Source of the DNA: Pegoplata infirma
Taxonomy: Eukaryota > Arthropoda > Insecta > Diptera > Anthomyiidae
Assembly (NCBI GenBank): GCA_963921195.1
Contig: OY992537.1
Span: 12,887,716 to 12,951,715 of the forward strand
Direction: 5' to 3'
DNA length: 64,000 nucleotides
Part shown: positions 1 through 12,044 of the stretch, in pieces
Layout: the number at the start of each line of letters is the position of its first letter
How positions within the stretch are numbered: the first letter of the stretch is position 1
Program-made: the position numbers and the translations under genes
Notes under the pieces: model-generated
Seen by the model: only the letters and a program-made list of their open reading frames with translations
Databases searched by the model: none
What the model was told of the DNA's origin: nothing

Positions 1-385
1 CTGAAAATAAACATGATTTCACTGCATCTTAAAGGCTCTTTTTCAGTGCCACCAACTAGCGCTATAAACTGTGAAATCGCTTTAAAAATCATGTAGGAAT
101 TCAGGTGCTTTAGTTGCGCTCCTTAACTCGGGATTCCTTTCCAAAAGCTGCGGCCAGTTCAGGAAAATTTCTGCTGAGTATTTGCTTGGTTGTTTGCTCG
201 ATTTTCCTTAGTTATGCCAACTTTATTAGTTTATTTTTTTTGTTAATACAAAAACATTGTTGTTAATGTTATTAACATACGCCACTAAAAATTGTATAAT
301 AAAATTCTTAAATGTATCCTTTCTTTCAATATGTAACTACGCACTACTGTACTATTCATGTTGTCTGCTGGCCTTTTCATTCATT
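1..385. other. AT-rich sequence, nothing recognised
   Basis: No open frame of note, no repeat shared with the rest of the window and no RNA-like structure was seen. It ends at the six-base direct repeat TTCATT that precedes the first MITE. Confidence 0.4.
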
Positions 386-1171
386 CACAGAAAAAAATAA
401 AAAAAAATTTTGAGTAAATTTTTAATACTATTGAGTAAAAAATTACTCAATTTTCCACCAGTAAACGATTTAATAGTATTGAGTAAACTTTTAATAAAAA
501 ATTATTAAATGCTTAATGAAAAATTTGAGTAAATTATTAATTCACACAATTAAATCTTTAAGCTTGATTTACACGTTAACTACCCTTGACTACCCTTATC
601 TACTATTTCCCAGTATTGGAGGATAACAATTGTCAAATTCAAATAATTTTTCATACAAAATTATTTAAACCCAGCAAACCATATCACAAATACTGGGAAA
701 TCGTAGATAAGGGTGGTCAAGGGTAGTTAACGTGTAAACTGCCCTTTACTTAAAATTTTTTAATATTTTTAAGTAACTTTTAAATTGTGTCAAGTAAAAA
801 TTTACTCAAAATGTATCAAATTATTTTTTTAAAAAGTTTAAAAAGTTTCTAATTTTTTTTCCAAAAAATTGCTTTTACAAACTTTACCAAATATACTTAT
901 GTCTTCAAGACAAAGTAAAATTTTATAAAGATGATTTCAAACTTTCATATACATATACAAAAAACAATAAACTAAATGAGAATTCAAAACACCAAGAGAA
1001 AAAAAAATAAATAAAAAAAAATATTAAATTTGTATTAAATTATTTACTCAAATTTTATTTTCAATTTTTGAGTAAATTTTTAATTGCGTCAATTAAAAAA
1101 TTACTCAATTTTTTTTTAAAAAATTAAACAAGTGATTACTCAAATTTGTTTCCTCCATATTTTTTTCTGTG
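386..1171. mobile_element. MITE, CACAG family, copy A (holds another MITE)
   Basis: The element starts CACAGAAAAAAAT and ends ATTTTTTTCTGTG, so the ends are inverted repeats. It is flanked by TTCATT at 380-385 and 1172-1177, a possible 6-bp target duplication. The interior is full of GAGTAAATTTTTAAT and its complement ATTACTCAA. The same family recurs at 51525-52170 and from 63865 to the window end. It has no coding capacity. The superfamily is unclear because copy B does not show the same kind of duplication. Confidence 0.75.
568..738. mobile_element. 171-bp MITE with 50-bp terminal inverted repeats
   Basis: The first 50 bases (starting TTTACACGTTAACTACCC) and the last 50 bases are inverted repeats of each other with two mismatches. 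The unit sits inside copy A of the CACAG-type MITE, and copy B at 51.5 kb lacks it. No target duplication is obvious. The long, well-matched arms argue for a recent insertion. Confidence 0.8.
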
Positions 1172-1413
1172 TTCATTTCACATTGCAACGTTATAAAACT
1201 CATACAACAAATGGGGGGAACCATATGGTTTGGTACACTTTTTGGGTAATAAACCAAAAAGTTCCTAATAAATTGTTTTGACTTTTTATATGCCTTTTTT
1301 ATTATTATAACATATAATTGTTTTTATATGGTATTGTACAGTAGTAATAAAGTAAATCTAAACATAACCCAACATTTTATGAAAAGAAGCGAAACCCAGT
1401 CGGCTTTACAAGA
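1172..1413. other. Unassigned sequence between two elements
   Basis: Short AT-rich stretch between the first MITE and the large hAT element. No gene or repeat recognised. Confidence 0.35.
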
Positions 1414-1771
1414 CTTGGTAGCAGGGGCGTATCCAGGATTTTATTTCGGAGGGGGCCCAACATTATTTTTAAATTTTTTTTTACAAAAAACAGCACATGT
1501 TTTTGAATTTTTCCCGATCTTTTCCTTGAACTGAATGTAACACAATGAGATTCTTCATTTTTGTGTAAGTTTACCACCGTTTGGGGGGAAATTAAGTTTT
1601 TTTTATATTTTAGCATTTTTTTAAAGTGCGAATTTTATTAGATGCTGAAACATTTTTACAAAGAAGATTATCTGAAATTTTTTCAAAGAAAAGTCTAAGA
1701 TTCTATCACAATTTGCAGTTAAGACAGTTTTTGTAATAGAAAAAGTCAAAGACTCTATATCATATTTTTTT

Positions 1772-2799
1772 TTATACCCTCCACTCTAGTGATAGAGGGT
1801 ATATATAAGTTTGTCATTCCGTTTGTAACACATCGAAATATTGGTCTAGGACCCCAAAAAGTATATATATTTATGATCCTCGATCGATTTTAAGTCGATC
1901 TAGCGATGTCCGTCCGTCCGTCCGTCCGTCCGTCTGTCTGTCTGTCTGTCCGTAGAAAACACGCTAACTTTTGAAAGACTTTACAGAGGCTTCTGAAGTT
2001 TGGCATATATATTTGTCATTTACCTCGTCAGGTTGGTATTGCAATCCAGCCAAATCGGTGCAGTGGTTCAAAAGTTATGAGCAAAAGAGTAAATTTCGGC
2101 AAGGGTGTTTCACGAATTTACGAGATAAAAAACACGATAACTTTCGAAAGACAATAATAAGACTACTGAAGCTTGGCATGTATCTTTGCCGTTCCCCGGG
2201 TCTAATGGTTTTAAATTTCAGCTCAATCGGTCCAGTGGTTCAAAAGTTATAAGCGAAACCCTGAATTTCAGATTAGTTTCATCTAAAATGCCACGTGTTT
2301 TAACAAGTTTTAAAAGCACTGGTGGTAACTAAACAATGCTTTTCAAACTTGTTAAATTTTAAAGCAATGCTTTTTAAACTTGTTTAGTTTTAAAAGCATT
2401 GGTAACTTAAAAATTACTCTCGAAAAAAAATTTTACACTCAAAAAAATTTTTACACTCAAAAAAAAATTTACACTCAAAAAAAAATTTATACAAAAAAAA
2501 ATTTAGTTTTTTTTTTTACAAAAATGACAATATTTTGTGTACATACTTACGTGCATTCACTCAGAAATATTTTTACAGTAAAAAAAAGCATTACACTCGA
2601 AAAAAATTTTACACTCAAAAAAAAAAATTAGTAATTTTTTTTTTAAATGACAAAAAAAAAGTGTTTTTTACTCAAAATAAAATATTTCTAATCAAAATTG
2701 TTAATTTTTTCACGTTAAAAAATGTACTACCCTTTAAAAAAATGCATTGTGGAGGGTATTCATAGATTCGGCAAAGTCGAATTTAACTTTTCTACTTGT
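1772..2799 (+). mobile_element. DINE-1/mini-me-like element, long type
   Basis: It begins TATACCCTCCACTCTAG and carries the GTCATTCCGTTTGTAAC box, a GTCC/GTCT microsatellite at about 1908-1950 and a 3' hairpin ATTCGGCAAAGTCGAAT followed by TCTACTTGT. This order of parts is that of fly DINE-1 (Helentron-derived) repeats. It has no coding capacity. The middle has the words TTACACTC and AAAAAAATTT in series. Other long-type copies are at 49236-50958 and in two pieces around the 41-44 kb insertion. Confidence 0.85.
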
Positions 2800-2917
2800 T
2801 TTTTTTGTAAATTTCTTTATTCAAAAAAATATATTTTTACAATAGTTTGTGCCTCAGCGTCCTTTGGAAATTATTGAGGCGAGTTGGCAAAAACAAAATT
2901 CTTTGCTTACAAGCATC

Positions 2918-3660
2918 AATAATAGCATGTCCCGAAATCAGGAAATTTGGAATATCTTTAGGGCATACCCCTAGAACGATGCTTATTGAAGAGCTGATTA
3001 CGGGAAAAATAATCAAAAAATTTTTGGAGATCATCTTCAGGGCGCAACCAGCGCTTAAAGTTTGCATCCGTGGTGCATTTGGTCAAAAAATAATATTTTT
3101 TTTTTATTTTTAAAATTGGTGCCTAAAGTTTCGTTAGGTAGAGTACATTCAGGAAAAAATATTTATAAAGTTTTCATGGAGCAATTTTTGTCCAGCGCAA
3201 CGCTTTGAAACTTCGAATATGCATAATTTATTACATATTTTTTTAAGTTTTTGTAAAAAACAGCTTTTTATGCAAAGGCTTAAACATAAACTCCGTTTTA
3301 TACAAACTCTTAAAAGAATTCTTACAAACTCCGGTTTTTACAAAAACTTAAAAAAATATATACTAAATTACACCTTTTCAAAATTTCAAAACGTTGTGCT
3401 GGACCAAAATTGCTCCATGAAATTTTTACAAACATTTTTTCCAGAATATACTCTACCTAACGAAACTTTTGGCACCAATTTTAAAAATAAAAAAAAATAT
3501 TTTTTTTTGACCAAATGCACTAGGGATGCAAACTTTAAGCGCTGGTTGCGCCCTGAAGATGACCTCCAAAATTTGTTTAATATTTTTTCCCGTAATCAGC
3601 TCTTTACTAAGCATCATTCTAGGGGTATGCCCTAAAATTTTTCATTTTCGGGACACGCTT
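2918..3660. repeat. Palindrome with ~300-bp imperfect arms
   Basis: The left arm (from ATAGCATGTCCCGAAATC) recurs inverted in the right arm, including GGGCATACCCCTAGAA and CAACCAGCGCTTAAAG. The centre is near 3290, where TAAGTTTTTGTAAAAAAC meets its inverse. It sits inside the hAT element just before the minisatellite. It may be a nested foldback element whose own ends are no longer clear. Confidence 0.75.
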
Positions 3661-3740
3661 ATAAATAATAATATAATAATATTTCCAGTGGAAAACGTTT
3701 CTCGGAAAAATTCAGTTTAGAAATTGATTCTATCAACATA

Positions 3741-5280
3741 TTCATAAAATACTTTTCCAAAAGAAAAGACTCCGATTGTAAGACATTTTCCCATAATCTG
3801 AGATATTTCTAGTTTAGCACATTTTCTCAGATTCTACAACACTCCACACAAAAAATTTTAGATTCTGAGAAAATCTTCGCTTTTTCTATATATAAAATGA
3901 TTCAGATTCTGAGAGCTTTTTAAAAAGAAAACAGTATAAAAAGTCTTAGATTCTAAAACATTTTTCCTATAGAAAAGGTCTAAGATTCTTAGACATTTTT
4001 CCTATAGAAAAAGTCTCAGATTCTTATAGAAAAAGTCTCCGATTCTTCGACATGTTTCTTACAGAAAAAGTCTCAGATTATTCGACATTTTTCCTATAGA
4101 AAATGTCTCAGGTTCTCAGACATTTTTTTCTACAGAAAATTTCTTAGATTCTGACACATTTGTCCTATTGAAAAAGTTTAAAATGCTTAATCAGTTTTCC
4201 TTTAGAACAAGTCTCAGTTTCTGAGACATTTTGACTATAGGAAATTGCCAGATTCTGAAACATTTTTCATATAGAAAAAGCCTCAGATTCTGAGAAAATT
4301 TTCCTAAAGAAAAAGTCTCAGATTTGAAATATATTTCCCATAGCAAAATACTCAAATTCTGAGACATTATTCTTATAGAAAAATATATTTTTACAATAGA
4401 AAAAGTTTCAGATTTTGAGCATTTTTCTAGACAAAATGTCTCACCTTGTGTCTCTGAGACATTTTTCCTTTATTTGATTTTGAGATAATTTTCCTTAAGA
4501 AAAATTCGTTGATTCTGAAACATTTTTCGTAAAAAAAAGTCTAAAATTCTGAGACATTTTCCTGATTGAAAGAAAAATTCTCAGATTCAGAGACATTATT
4601 CCTATAGAAAGTTCTCAGCTTTTAAAACATTTTTCATATAGAAAAGCCTCAGATTCTAAGATTTTTTTTATAGAAAAAATCTCAGATTTCGAGACATTTT
4701 TCAGATTCAGAGACATTTTTCCTATAGAAAGTTCTCAGATTCTAAAACATTTCTCATACAGAAAAGCCTCAGATTCTGAAACTTTTTTCATTTAGAAAAG
4801 CCTCAGATTCTGAGAATTTTATATAGAAAAAGTACCAGATTCTGAGACATTTTTACTATAGAAAAGGTCTTACCAGATTCTGAGACATTTTTACTATAGA
4901 AAAGGTCTTATATTCTGCGAAAAGGCTAATATTTTCAGGCATTATTCCTTAGTTAGATTCTCAGACATTTTTTTATAGAAAGTTTTAGATTCTGAGAAAA
5001 ATTTTTTTTAAGAAATAGTCTCGTTTTGTGACATTTTTCTAAATGACAAAGTCGAATTTTAAGATTTGACTACATTTTACTTACAATTAGGTCCATTTTT
5101 TGTTTAAATAAAACTTCAGGTTCTAAGTTATTTTTTCATTAGAATCCTAAGTTGAAAAGTTTCAAATTCTAAAAAAAATTTTTTCAGATTTTGAGATTTT
5201 TTAACAGAAAAATTTTCAGTTTCGAAACATTTCTCTCCAAAAAATTTTAGATTCTTAAATGTTTTTAGATTTTTTTACGA
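3741..5280. repeat. ~35-bp minisatellite, self-complementary unit
   Basis: A unit of about 35 bp alternates two palindromic words, GTCTCAGATTCTGAGAC and TTTTTCCTATAGAAAAA. Because both words are palindromes, the array reads nearly the same on both strands. Units are diverged. The same unit builds the 9600-11210 array, and a few units also lie at 1640-1760, on the other side of the nested elements. Confidence 0.85.
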
Positions 5281-5394
5281 AGTTTTTTAACATTGTACTT
5301 TTTATTTGATACCAAATCCTGAAATTTGTGAAATCATTTCGGGGGGGGCCCAGGCCCCCGGGCCCCCCCCCCTGTATACGCCACTGCTTGGTAG

Positions 5395-5510
5395 AATATC
5401 TTTAATGCAAATAAATGGGATGGCCCGATCAATTTTCCTTATGAAGAGATGCGAAACAAAAAAAAAACATTATGGTTAGTGAACTGAGAGTAAGAAGATG
5501 CACTTCGGAC
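5395..5510. other. Flank of the hAT element
   Basis: This continues the sequence left of 1414 once the hAT element and one copy of its 8-bp duplication are removed. No gene recognised. Confidence 0.4.
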
Positions 5511-6366
5511 CAATTTAGAAAATGGCGAACTAAAAAATTTTAACAGTTCTTAAACAACTTTTTTTATTGAAAAATTTTCGGAAGCTTAACAGCCTTTTCT
5601 ATAAAAAAATTTTCAAAATCTGAAAAAATTTTTTTTTAGAAAAATTGTTTGAATCTTAACAACTTTTTCTATAGAAAAATTACGAGAATCAGAAAAAAAG
5701 GTGTACTTTAGTAACCTTATCAAATCAAAATTTAATTGGACCATTTTTGGACTTTATCCGCCATACAAAAATTTCGACCGATATTCAGTTAAATTGGTCT
5801 ATTGACCAAAAAGTAAACCAATTTCACTAAAATTTTATCTGTGTGTGTTTTCTACACTAAATAAAGATCTAACAAAAGACAGATACAATCGGTCCATGTT
5901 TGGACTTGGGACCCATTTTCCGGAAAACACTGGTGTAGGGTATCATATGGTCGGTTTTGACCGACTATAACTTTCTTACTTGTTTCTATTGCAAAGTTGT
6001 TAGAATCTGAATAAATTTTTTCAGAATTGAGAATCGAAACAACTTTTTCTATATAAAAATTGTCAAAATCTGAACAAATTTTTCTAAACCAACTTTTCAG
6101 TACAAAAAGTTGTTCAGAATCTTAACAACTTTTTGTATAGAAAAATTTCTAGAATATGAACAACTTTTTCTTTAGGAAAAACTTTTTCCTGAAATTAGGA
6201 TCTGCACCAATTTTTCTATAAAAAAATTTTCAGAATATGAACCACATCTGAACAACTTTTTCTGTAGAAAAATTGTCAGGATTTAAACAACTTTTTATAT
6301 AGATAAATTACCAGAATCTGAACAACATTTTTTATAGAAGAATGGTCAAAATCTAAACAGATATTT
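5511..6366. repeat. Degenerate minisatellite, second type
   Basis: Units read roughly GAATCTGAACAACTTTTTC plus TATAGAAAAATTGTCA. They resemble the 35-bp unit of the neighbouring arrays but with AACAAC in place of the GAGAC palindrome. The array is split by a DINE-1-like fragment at 5701-5983. Confidence 0.65.
5701..5983 (+). mobile_element. DINE-1-like element, GGTCGG hairpin type, 3' part only
   Basis: The 3' end has GGTGTAGGGTATCATATGG, the hairpin GGTCGGTTTTGACCGAC and the terminal CTTACTTGT. The 5' half, including the tetranucleotide microsatellite, is missing. Fuller copies lie at 49855-50750, 53225-54063 and 58656-59445. Confidence 0.8.
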
Positions 6367-6369
6367 CTA

Positions 6370-7229
6370 CACTCAAAATAATACATTAGTAACTATTTTT
6401 TTTTTTTTGCTAATGCTGGTTAGCTAACTTTTAGCAATTTTTTAGTTGACATTAGCATGTTAGCAAAAATATCTTGTAAACTTCATTTAGCGCATTAGCA
6501 ATTTTAAACAAAATTTGAACTTATTTTGTTTTCTAAATTTAAAATTGAGTTGATCAAATTTTTACAAGCTTTTTTGCTAATATTAGCAAAAATAAATTGT
6601 ATTTTTTTTTTTTTTAAGAAAACTTAAAATGGCGCTATCTCGGAAACTAAGCCAGATGGAGCAAAATTTAGTCCATTTTTGGTTTTAGGGCTCTCCATAG
6701 TATCGCCGGTCCTCTTCACATGTGTGAACCCTAATGGATCCTAACTTTGGATCCAAAAAAGTTAGCATTCCCGACAATTTTAAAATCCTCATATCTCGGT
6801 AAATATTGCCGACACAACAAAAAGTCCAAAAGCATTTTTGTAGCTCTCAACACGTAGAATAGAGCTTTAAAGCTCTCTGAGTAATATTTTTGAAGTTATC
6901 GAGCTTTTTAATTCTCAAAACCATAGTGGTCCCCTAAAATCCCGTATCTCAAAAACTAAGCATGTTAGAGCGAAACTGACACAAATTTTGGATCAAAAAC
7001 TATGACGATTTCTTAGGAACCCAACTAGGGTTAGGCCCAGGGGGGTCTGGACCTATCGGGTCCGAATCCAAGTCTATAAACTAAGTTGAAATAAAAAAAA
7101 TTCAGTTAACTAATCTTTGGCAAAACATTTTTGCTAACTTTACCAAAAAAATTGTGGGTTCAAAATCAGCATATTTTCTTGTAGGCTAACAAGTTTATTT
7201 TGCTTACATTACAGTTTTTTTTTTGAGTG
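6370..7229. mobile_element. 860-bp element with TA duplication
   Basis: Ends are CACTCAAAA and its inverse TTTTGAGTG, flanked on both sides by TA. That matches Tc1/mariner-type insertion, although the inverted repeats are very short. No transposase frame is present. The inside contains the words TTAGCAA and GCTAACTTT several times near each end. Confidence 0.6.
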
Positions 7230-8024
7230 TAAAAACGGTAATGTTGGATCATCTATCGTTAAATAGATTCTGACAAAAGTATGTTAAAGAAAGTCTAACT
7301 GTCAAGAGGTTTAAAAAAAAGTTTTTTGATATTTTTTTAGTATCTATGATCAGTAAATTTGTTATTTAAAAGTTAAGTTGTTATTTAAAATATTTGCTGG
7401 GAAATTCAAATATGAAGTACATTCATATGTTGTAAAATTCGTAGTAGTGTACTTAAGAGAGTTTCTTACGGTGTTGGGTTGTACTAAAAAAATAAATATA
7501 ACATAGAAATACTGTAACAATTTATTACACTTCCTTGGGTAGTCATATTTATGTACACGAAACTTTTCTACAAAAGGCCTTTTAAAGATGCTATTTGAAA
7601 AACTATTTTATATGAGTTTAGTTGTTTGTTTATGTCATGTGTTAATGAATTATTACCAAAAACAAAATAAAACGAAACAGAGAAAAGAAAAATCCAAAAC
7701 AAGAATAGTCGAAAAGTTTATTGTAATTAACACAGCATGTGACTATAAAAGGAAAACTTTTAAGAACTTCCTTCAATACTTATTACACAGTCCGACACAG
7801 ACAATATTAAACATGAACCGGATGATATATGTAAGTTTGAATGTAGAGATCAAATTGAGTAAAACTGCATTTACAGTTTTTGAGTTCGTGATCCTGATTT
7901 CTTTTAATATGACTTCTAAGTTTTAAAGGATTACATTTTGGAAATTTTTTAAAAATATCTGTACTTGTCCTAGGATGCTACTAGTGATTGCAAATGAGAA
8001 AGGAGAATCTCTGCTAATTTTCCC
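7230..8024. other. Unassigned AT-rich stretch
   Basis: A 112-codon frame (7588-7926) has a composition expected by chance in AT-rich DNA and no recognisable domain. No RNA gene seen. Confidence 0.35.
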
Positions 8025-8262
8025 ATTTTTTAACATGATAATGTTTTTAGGCTGGTGTCTAATTTTAAAAAAGTTGCAGGACGCCACCTCAGTTTGACTA
8101 TATAAGCTAACGACTAACAAAAAAGAAAATTGGAATTACTGTTTTCGTTTTCTTAAAACCAAAAATTTTACTAACTTGGGTTTGTAACTTGGATAATAAT
8201 TCACCTCGTGGTGAATAACAAAAATATTTACCAGCTAGTGAATAAAACGTAACATAATTATT
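8025..8262 (-). repeat. Repeat R, copy 1
   Basis: A ~240-bp unit runs from CATGATAATGTTTTTAGGCT to AACATAATTATTTT. It contains the palindrome-like TTCACCTCGTGGTGAA. Copies lie at 21118-21370 (opposite strand) and 27528-27765. In all three the unit abuts a (T)nCATCAA array on the same side. Read on the minus strand, each copy gives a ~50-codon frame with the shared words NYVTFYS and GELLS. Whether that is coding or shared ancestry is open. Confidence 0.7.
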
Positions 8263-9235
8263 TTCATCAATATTTTTTTTTTCATCAATATTTTTTTTCA
8301 TCAATATTTTTTTTTTTATCAATATTTTTTTTTTCATCAAAAAATTTTTTTTTTCATCAATATTTTTTTTTTTTCATCATTTTTTTTTCATCAATATTTT
8401 TTTTTTTCATCAATATTTTTTTTTATCAATATTTTTTTTTCATCAATATTTTTTTATTTCATCAATACTTTTTTTTTCATCAAAAAATTTTTTTTTTCTT
8501 CATCAATATTTTTTTTTTTCATCAATATTTTTTTTTTCATCAATATTTTTTTTTTCATCAATATTTTTTTTTTCATCAATATTTTTTTTTTTTCATCAAT
8601 ATATTTTTTTTTTCATCAATATTTTTTTTCATCAATATTTTTTTTTTCATCAATATTTTTTTTTTTTTCAACAATATTTTTTTTTTTTCATCAATATTTT
8701 TTTTTTCATCAATATTTTTTTTTTCATCAATATATTTTTTTTTTCATCAAAAAATTTTTTTTTTCATCAATATTTTTTTTCATTAAATATTTATTTTTAT
8801 CAATAATTTTTTTTTTTTTCATCAATATTTTTTTTTTTTTCATAAATATTTTTTTTTTTTTTCATCAATATTTTTTTTTCATCAATATTTTTTTTTTATC
8901 AATATTTTTTTTTTTTTATCAAATTTTTTTTTCCATCAATATTTTTTTTTTCATAAATTTTTTTTTTTTTTCATCAATATTTTTTTTTCATCAATATTTT
9001 TTTTTTTTTTCATCAATATTTTTTCTTCATCAATATTTTTATTTTCATCAATATTTTTTTTCATCAATATTTTTTTTTTTGCATCAATATATTTTTTTTT
9101 TCATCAATATATTTTTTTTTTTCATCAATATTTTTTTTTTTCATCAATATTTTTTTTCATAAATTTTTTTTTCATTAAATATTTATTTTTATCAATAAAA
9201 TGTTTTCATTAAAACCCTTTTCTTCATCAAACACT
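8263..9235. repeat. (T)nCATCAATA minisatellite, about 1 kb
   Basis: About sixty units of TTTTTTTTTCATCAATA vary mainly in the number of T. It starts exactly where repeat R copy 1 ends. Related arrays lie at 27766-27984, 28527-28790 and 44690-45000. Slippage is the likely growth mechanism. Confidence 0.9.
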
Positions 9236-9599
9236 TTTAGTTATCGAAAAACATACACACAGAAAACGGATTCGTTGTGCCAACCAAATTTAGAACCAAC
9301 CAAATTTTTGTAGTCCAGCCAACTATCACTTTTATCAGTTGTGATTACTAATAATTTCGATTTAGTCAATTGGTGTTTATATCGAATTTCAGTAAGAGCA
9401 ACTGAATATATCTGTTGAAACAACGAAAAATTATAAGAACAAAATGGTTGTTGTGACCGATATAATACCACCACAACTAAAGTATATTATTAATGGGGCC
9501 ATTCAACCGTTTAATAAAAAGACAAAAATAATGTTTTTTTTTTAAATATATTTATTAAATAATTTAAGTTGATATTTAACACAATTTTTAAAAATAGTT
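9236..9599. other. Unassigned sequence
   Basis: No element ends or coding signal recognised. It has a few CCAACCAAATTT words. Confidence 0.3.
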
Positions 9600-11210
9600 T
9601 TTTATATGAAAAATTCTCAGAATCTGAGAAAAATGTCACAGCACCAGAGACTTTTTCTATAGAACATATGTCTCAGAATTTGTGACATTTTCTATAGAAA
9701 TAGTATGTCCCAGAATCTGAGACTTTTCCAATAGAAAATACGTCTCACAATATGGGACTATTTCTGAGACATTTTTCCAGAGATTCCATAGAAAAAGTCT
9801 CAGATTCTGAGACATTTTTTCTAAAGTAAAAGTCTCAGATTTTGTGACATTTTTTCTATACAAAAAGTCTCAGACTCTGAGACACTTTTTTTATAGAAAA
9901 AGTCTCAGACTCTGAGATATTTATTCTATAGAAAAAGTCTCAGATTCTGAGACATTTTTTTTTTATAAAAAAAGTCTTAGAGTTTGATACATTTTTTATA
10001 TAGAAAAAGTCTCAGATTCAGAGATATTTTTCTATAGAAAAAGTCTCAAACTCTGAGACATTTTTTCTATACAAAAAGTCTCAGATTCTGAGACATTTTC
10101 TCTATAGTAAAAGTGTCAGAATCTGAGACTTTTTTCTATAGAGAAAGCCTCAGATTCTGAAACATTTTTCCTATAGAAAAAGTCTTATATTCTGAGACAT
10201 TTTTCCTATAGAAAAAGTCTTAGATTTTGAGGCATTTTTTCTATAGAAAAAGTCTCAGATGCTGAGACATTTTTTCTATAGAAAAAATCTCAGATTTTGA
10301 GACATTTTTCCTATTAAAAAAATCTCAGATTCTGAGACATTTTTCCTATAGAAAAGGCATCAGATTCTGAGAAATTTATCCTACAGAAAAAGTCTGAAAT
10401 TCTGAGAGATTTTTCCTAAAGAAAAAGCCTTAGATTCTGAGGGATTTTTTCTATAAAAAAGTCTTGGATTCTGAGACATTTTTCATGCAGAAAAATTCTC
10501 AGATTCTGAGACATTTTTCATATAGAAAAAGTCTCAGATTCTGAGACATTTTTCATATAGAAAAAGTCTCAGAAATTGAAACATTTTCCTATTAAAAAGT
10601 CTTAAATTCTGAGAAACTTTTCCTATAGAAAATTCTCAAATTCTGAGACATTTTTTCTATAGAAAAATTGTCAGATTCTGCTATATTTTTTCTATAGAAA
10701 AACTCCCAGACTCTTAAACATTTTTCTATAGAAAAAGTATCAGATCCTGAAACATTTTTTTTATAGAAAAGTCTCAGATTCTAAAACATTTTTCCTATAG
10801 AAAAAGTCTCAGATTCTGAGACATTTTTCCTATAGAAAATGACTCATTTTCTGAGACATTTTTTCTAAGACTTTTTGTATTGGAAAAATCTCTCAGAATT
10901 TGAGACTTTTTCTGTAGGAAAAGTCTCAGATTCTGAGACATTTTTCCTATAGAAAAAGTCACAAATTCTGAGACATTTTTCCTTTGGAAAAAGTCACTGT
11001 TTCTAAAACATTTTTCCTATTGAAAAATCTCAGATTCTAAGGTAATCCAAAGAAAAAGTATCAGATTCTAAGACATTTTTTCTAAAAAAAAAGTATCAGA
11101 ATCTGAAAACTGTAAGAATCCGAGAATTTTTCCTTAGAAAAAGTCCCCGATTTACTATTGAACAATTCTGATGATCAGTGCTATTTTTTCTGTAGAAAAT
11201 TAGAATACGT
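9600..11210. repeat. ~35-bp self-complementary minisatellite, main array
   Basis: Roughly 45 units of AAAAAGTCTCAGATTCTGAG plus ACATTTTTCCTATAG. Many units are close to the consensus, so this array is more uniform than the one at 3.7-5.3 kb. No flanking target duplication or terminal repeats were found. The frames open across it are repeat translations. Confidence 0.9.
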
Positions 11211-12044
11211 CAGAAAAATTGTTTTTGCAAACCTCTTCCCTCTCATATTTCGTTCGTCCCAATACAGCTTTTTATGGAGATTTATCTTCCCCAGCTAATT
11301 TTATATGTTGATAATCATCTGATGTTAAGATCCATAGGTTAATCAGCAGGAAGCTTGCATCCAAATTTCTTTTTTAAATGTCGATTTTTTCTGAAAATAA
11401 ATACAATATTTATAGAAATATAATTCACAAGTACTTTGCGCGGATTAAAAGTCAAATACCTTTTTTTTTTTATTTAATTCTTTAACTGCATATTTTATTG
11501 ATTTTTCTGTTTATCCTTATAATTTTTTTTTTAAATATTTGCTCTAAAAATATTTTATTTTTCTGTGACGTTTTAATAATTTAAATGAGTTTTTATATAA
11601 GCAACATACAATTAGTTGCATTAACTTTTATACAAAATTAAAAAATGATTGTATGTACCAAAACTTAATAGTTCTTAGATAGTATTGCACTAAATTTTTA
11701 AATACAAATATATTTTGAATTTTTCAAAATTTGAAACAATTTTTACCAAGTATCAGTTGCTATAGCTGATTTTTAATATAACTGAACTAATACTCTGTGC
11801 TAGTTTTTAAAAATTTATTGCATTCGGAGTATTATGAACGTTTTTGAACTTACATTTTTTTTCAAATTGATAAATGCAACCAATAATTTTTGGAAATGTG
11901 ATTGTTTATTGGTAATTTGCTAGATATTTGGTTTACAATTTATTTTTTGAATCATAATAATTGAATTTAAGTAGTTTTAACTAAAACTTTTATTCTAAAA
12001 CCAAATTTGTGGAGTTTCGACTGAGTTCCAAATAATTTTTTCCC
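11211..12044. other. Unassigned AT-rich stretch
   Basis: Homopolymer-rich DNA with no recognised gene or repeat. Confidence 0.3.

Larger units (their letters stand above)
1422..5386. mobile_element. 3,965-bp non-autonomous hAT-type element
   Basis: The left end reads CAGGGGCGTATCCAGG and the right end is the inverse of CAGTGGCGTATACAGG. Both lie against the perfect 8-bp direct repeat CTTGGTAG (1414-1421 and 5387-5394). Eight-base duplications and CA-starting ends are typical of the hAT superfamily. Both ends have G-rich GGGGGGCCC blocks just inside. There is no transposase frame. The inside holds a DINE-1-like copy (1772-2799), a palindrome (2918-3660) and a ~35-bp minisatellite (1640-1760 and 3741-5280). 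A 152-bp relative with the same ends lies at 56047-56198. Confidence 0.88.

Noticed and set aside
3219..3635. 138-codon frame over the 3.3-kb palindrome
   Set aside because: The inverted arm also opens frames, and the content tracks the palindrome, not a protein family.
7588..7926. 112-codon frame as a gene
   Set aside because: Composition follows the AT-rich background, with no recognisable domain.
8107..8340. Lysine-rich frame ending upstream in KKKILMKK
   Set aside because: The lysine part is the (T)nCATCAA array read backwards. Only the ~50 residues in repeat R are worth noting.
9600..11210. CRISPR-like array
   Set aside because: The units are continuous without unique spacers of constant length, and the context is a fly genome.
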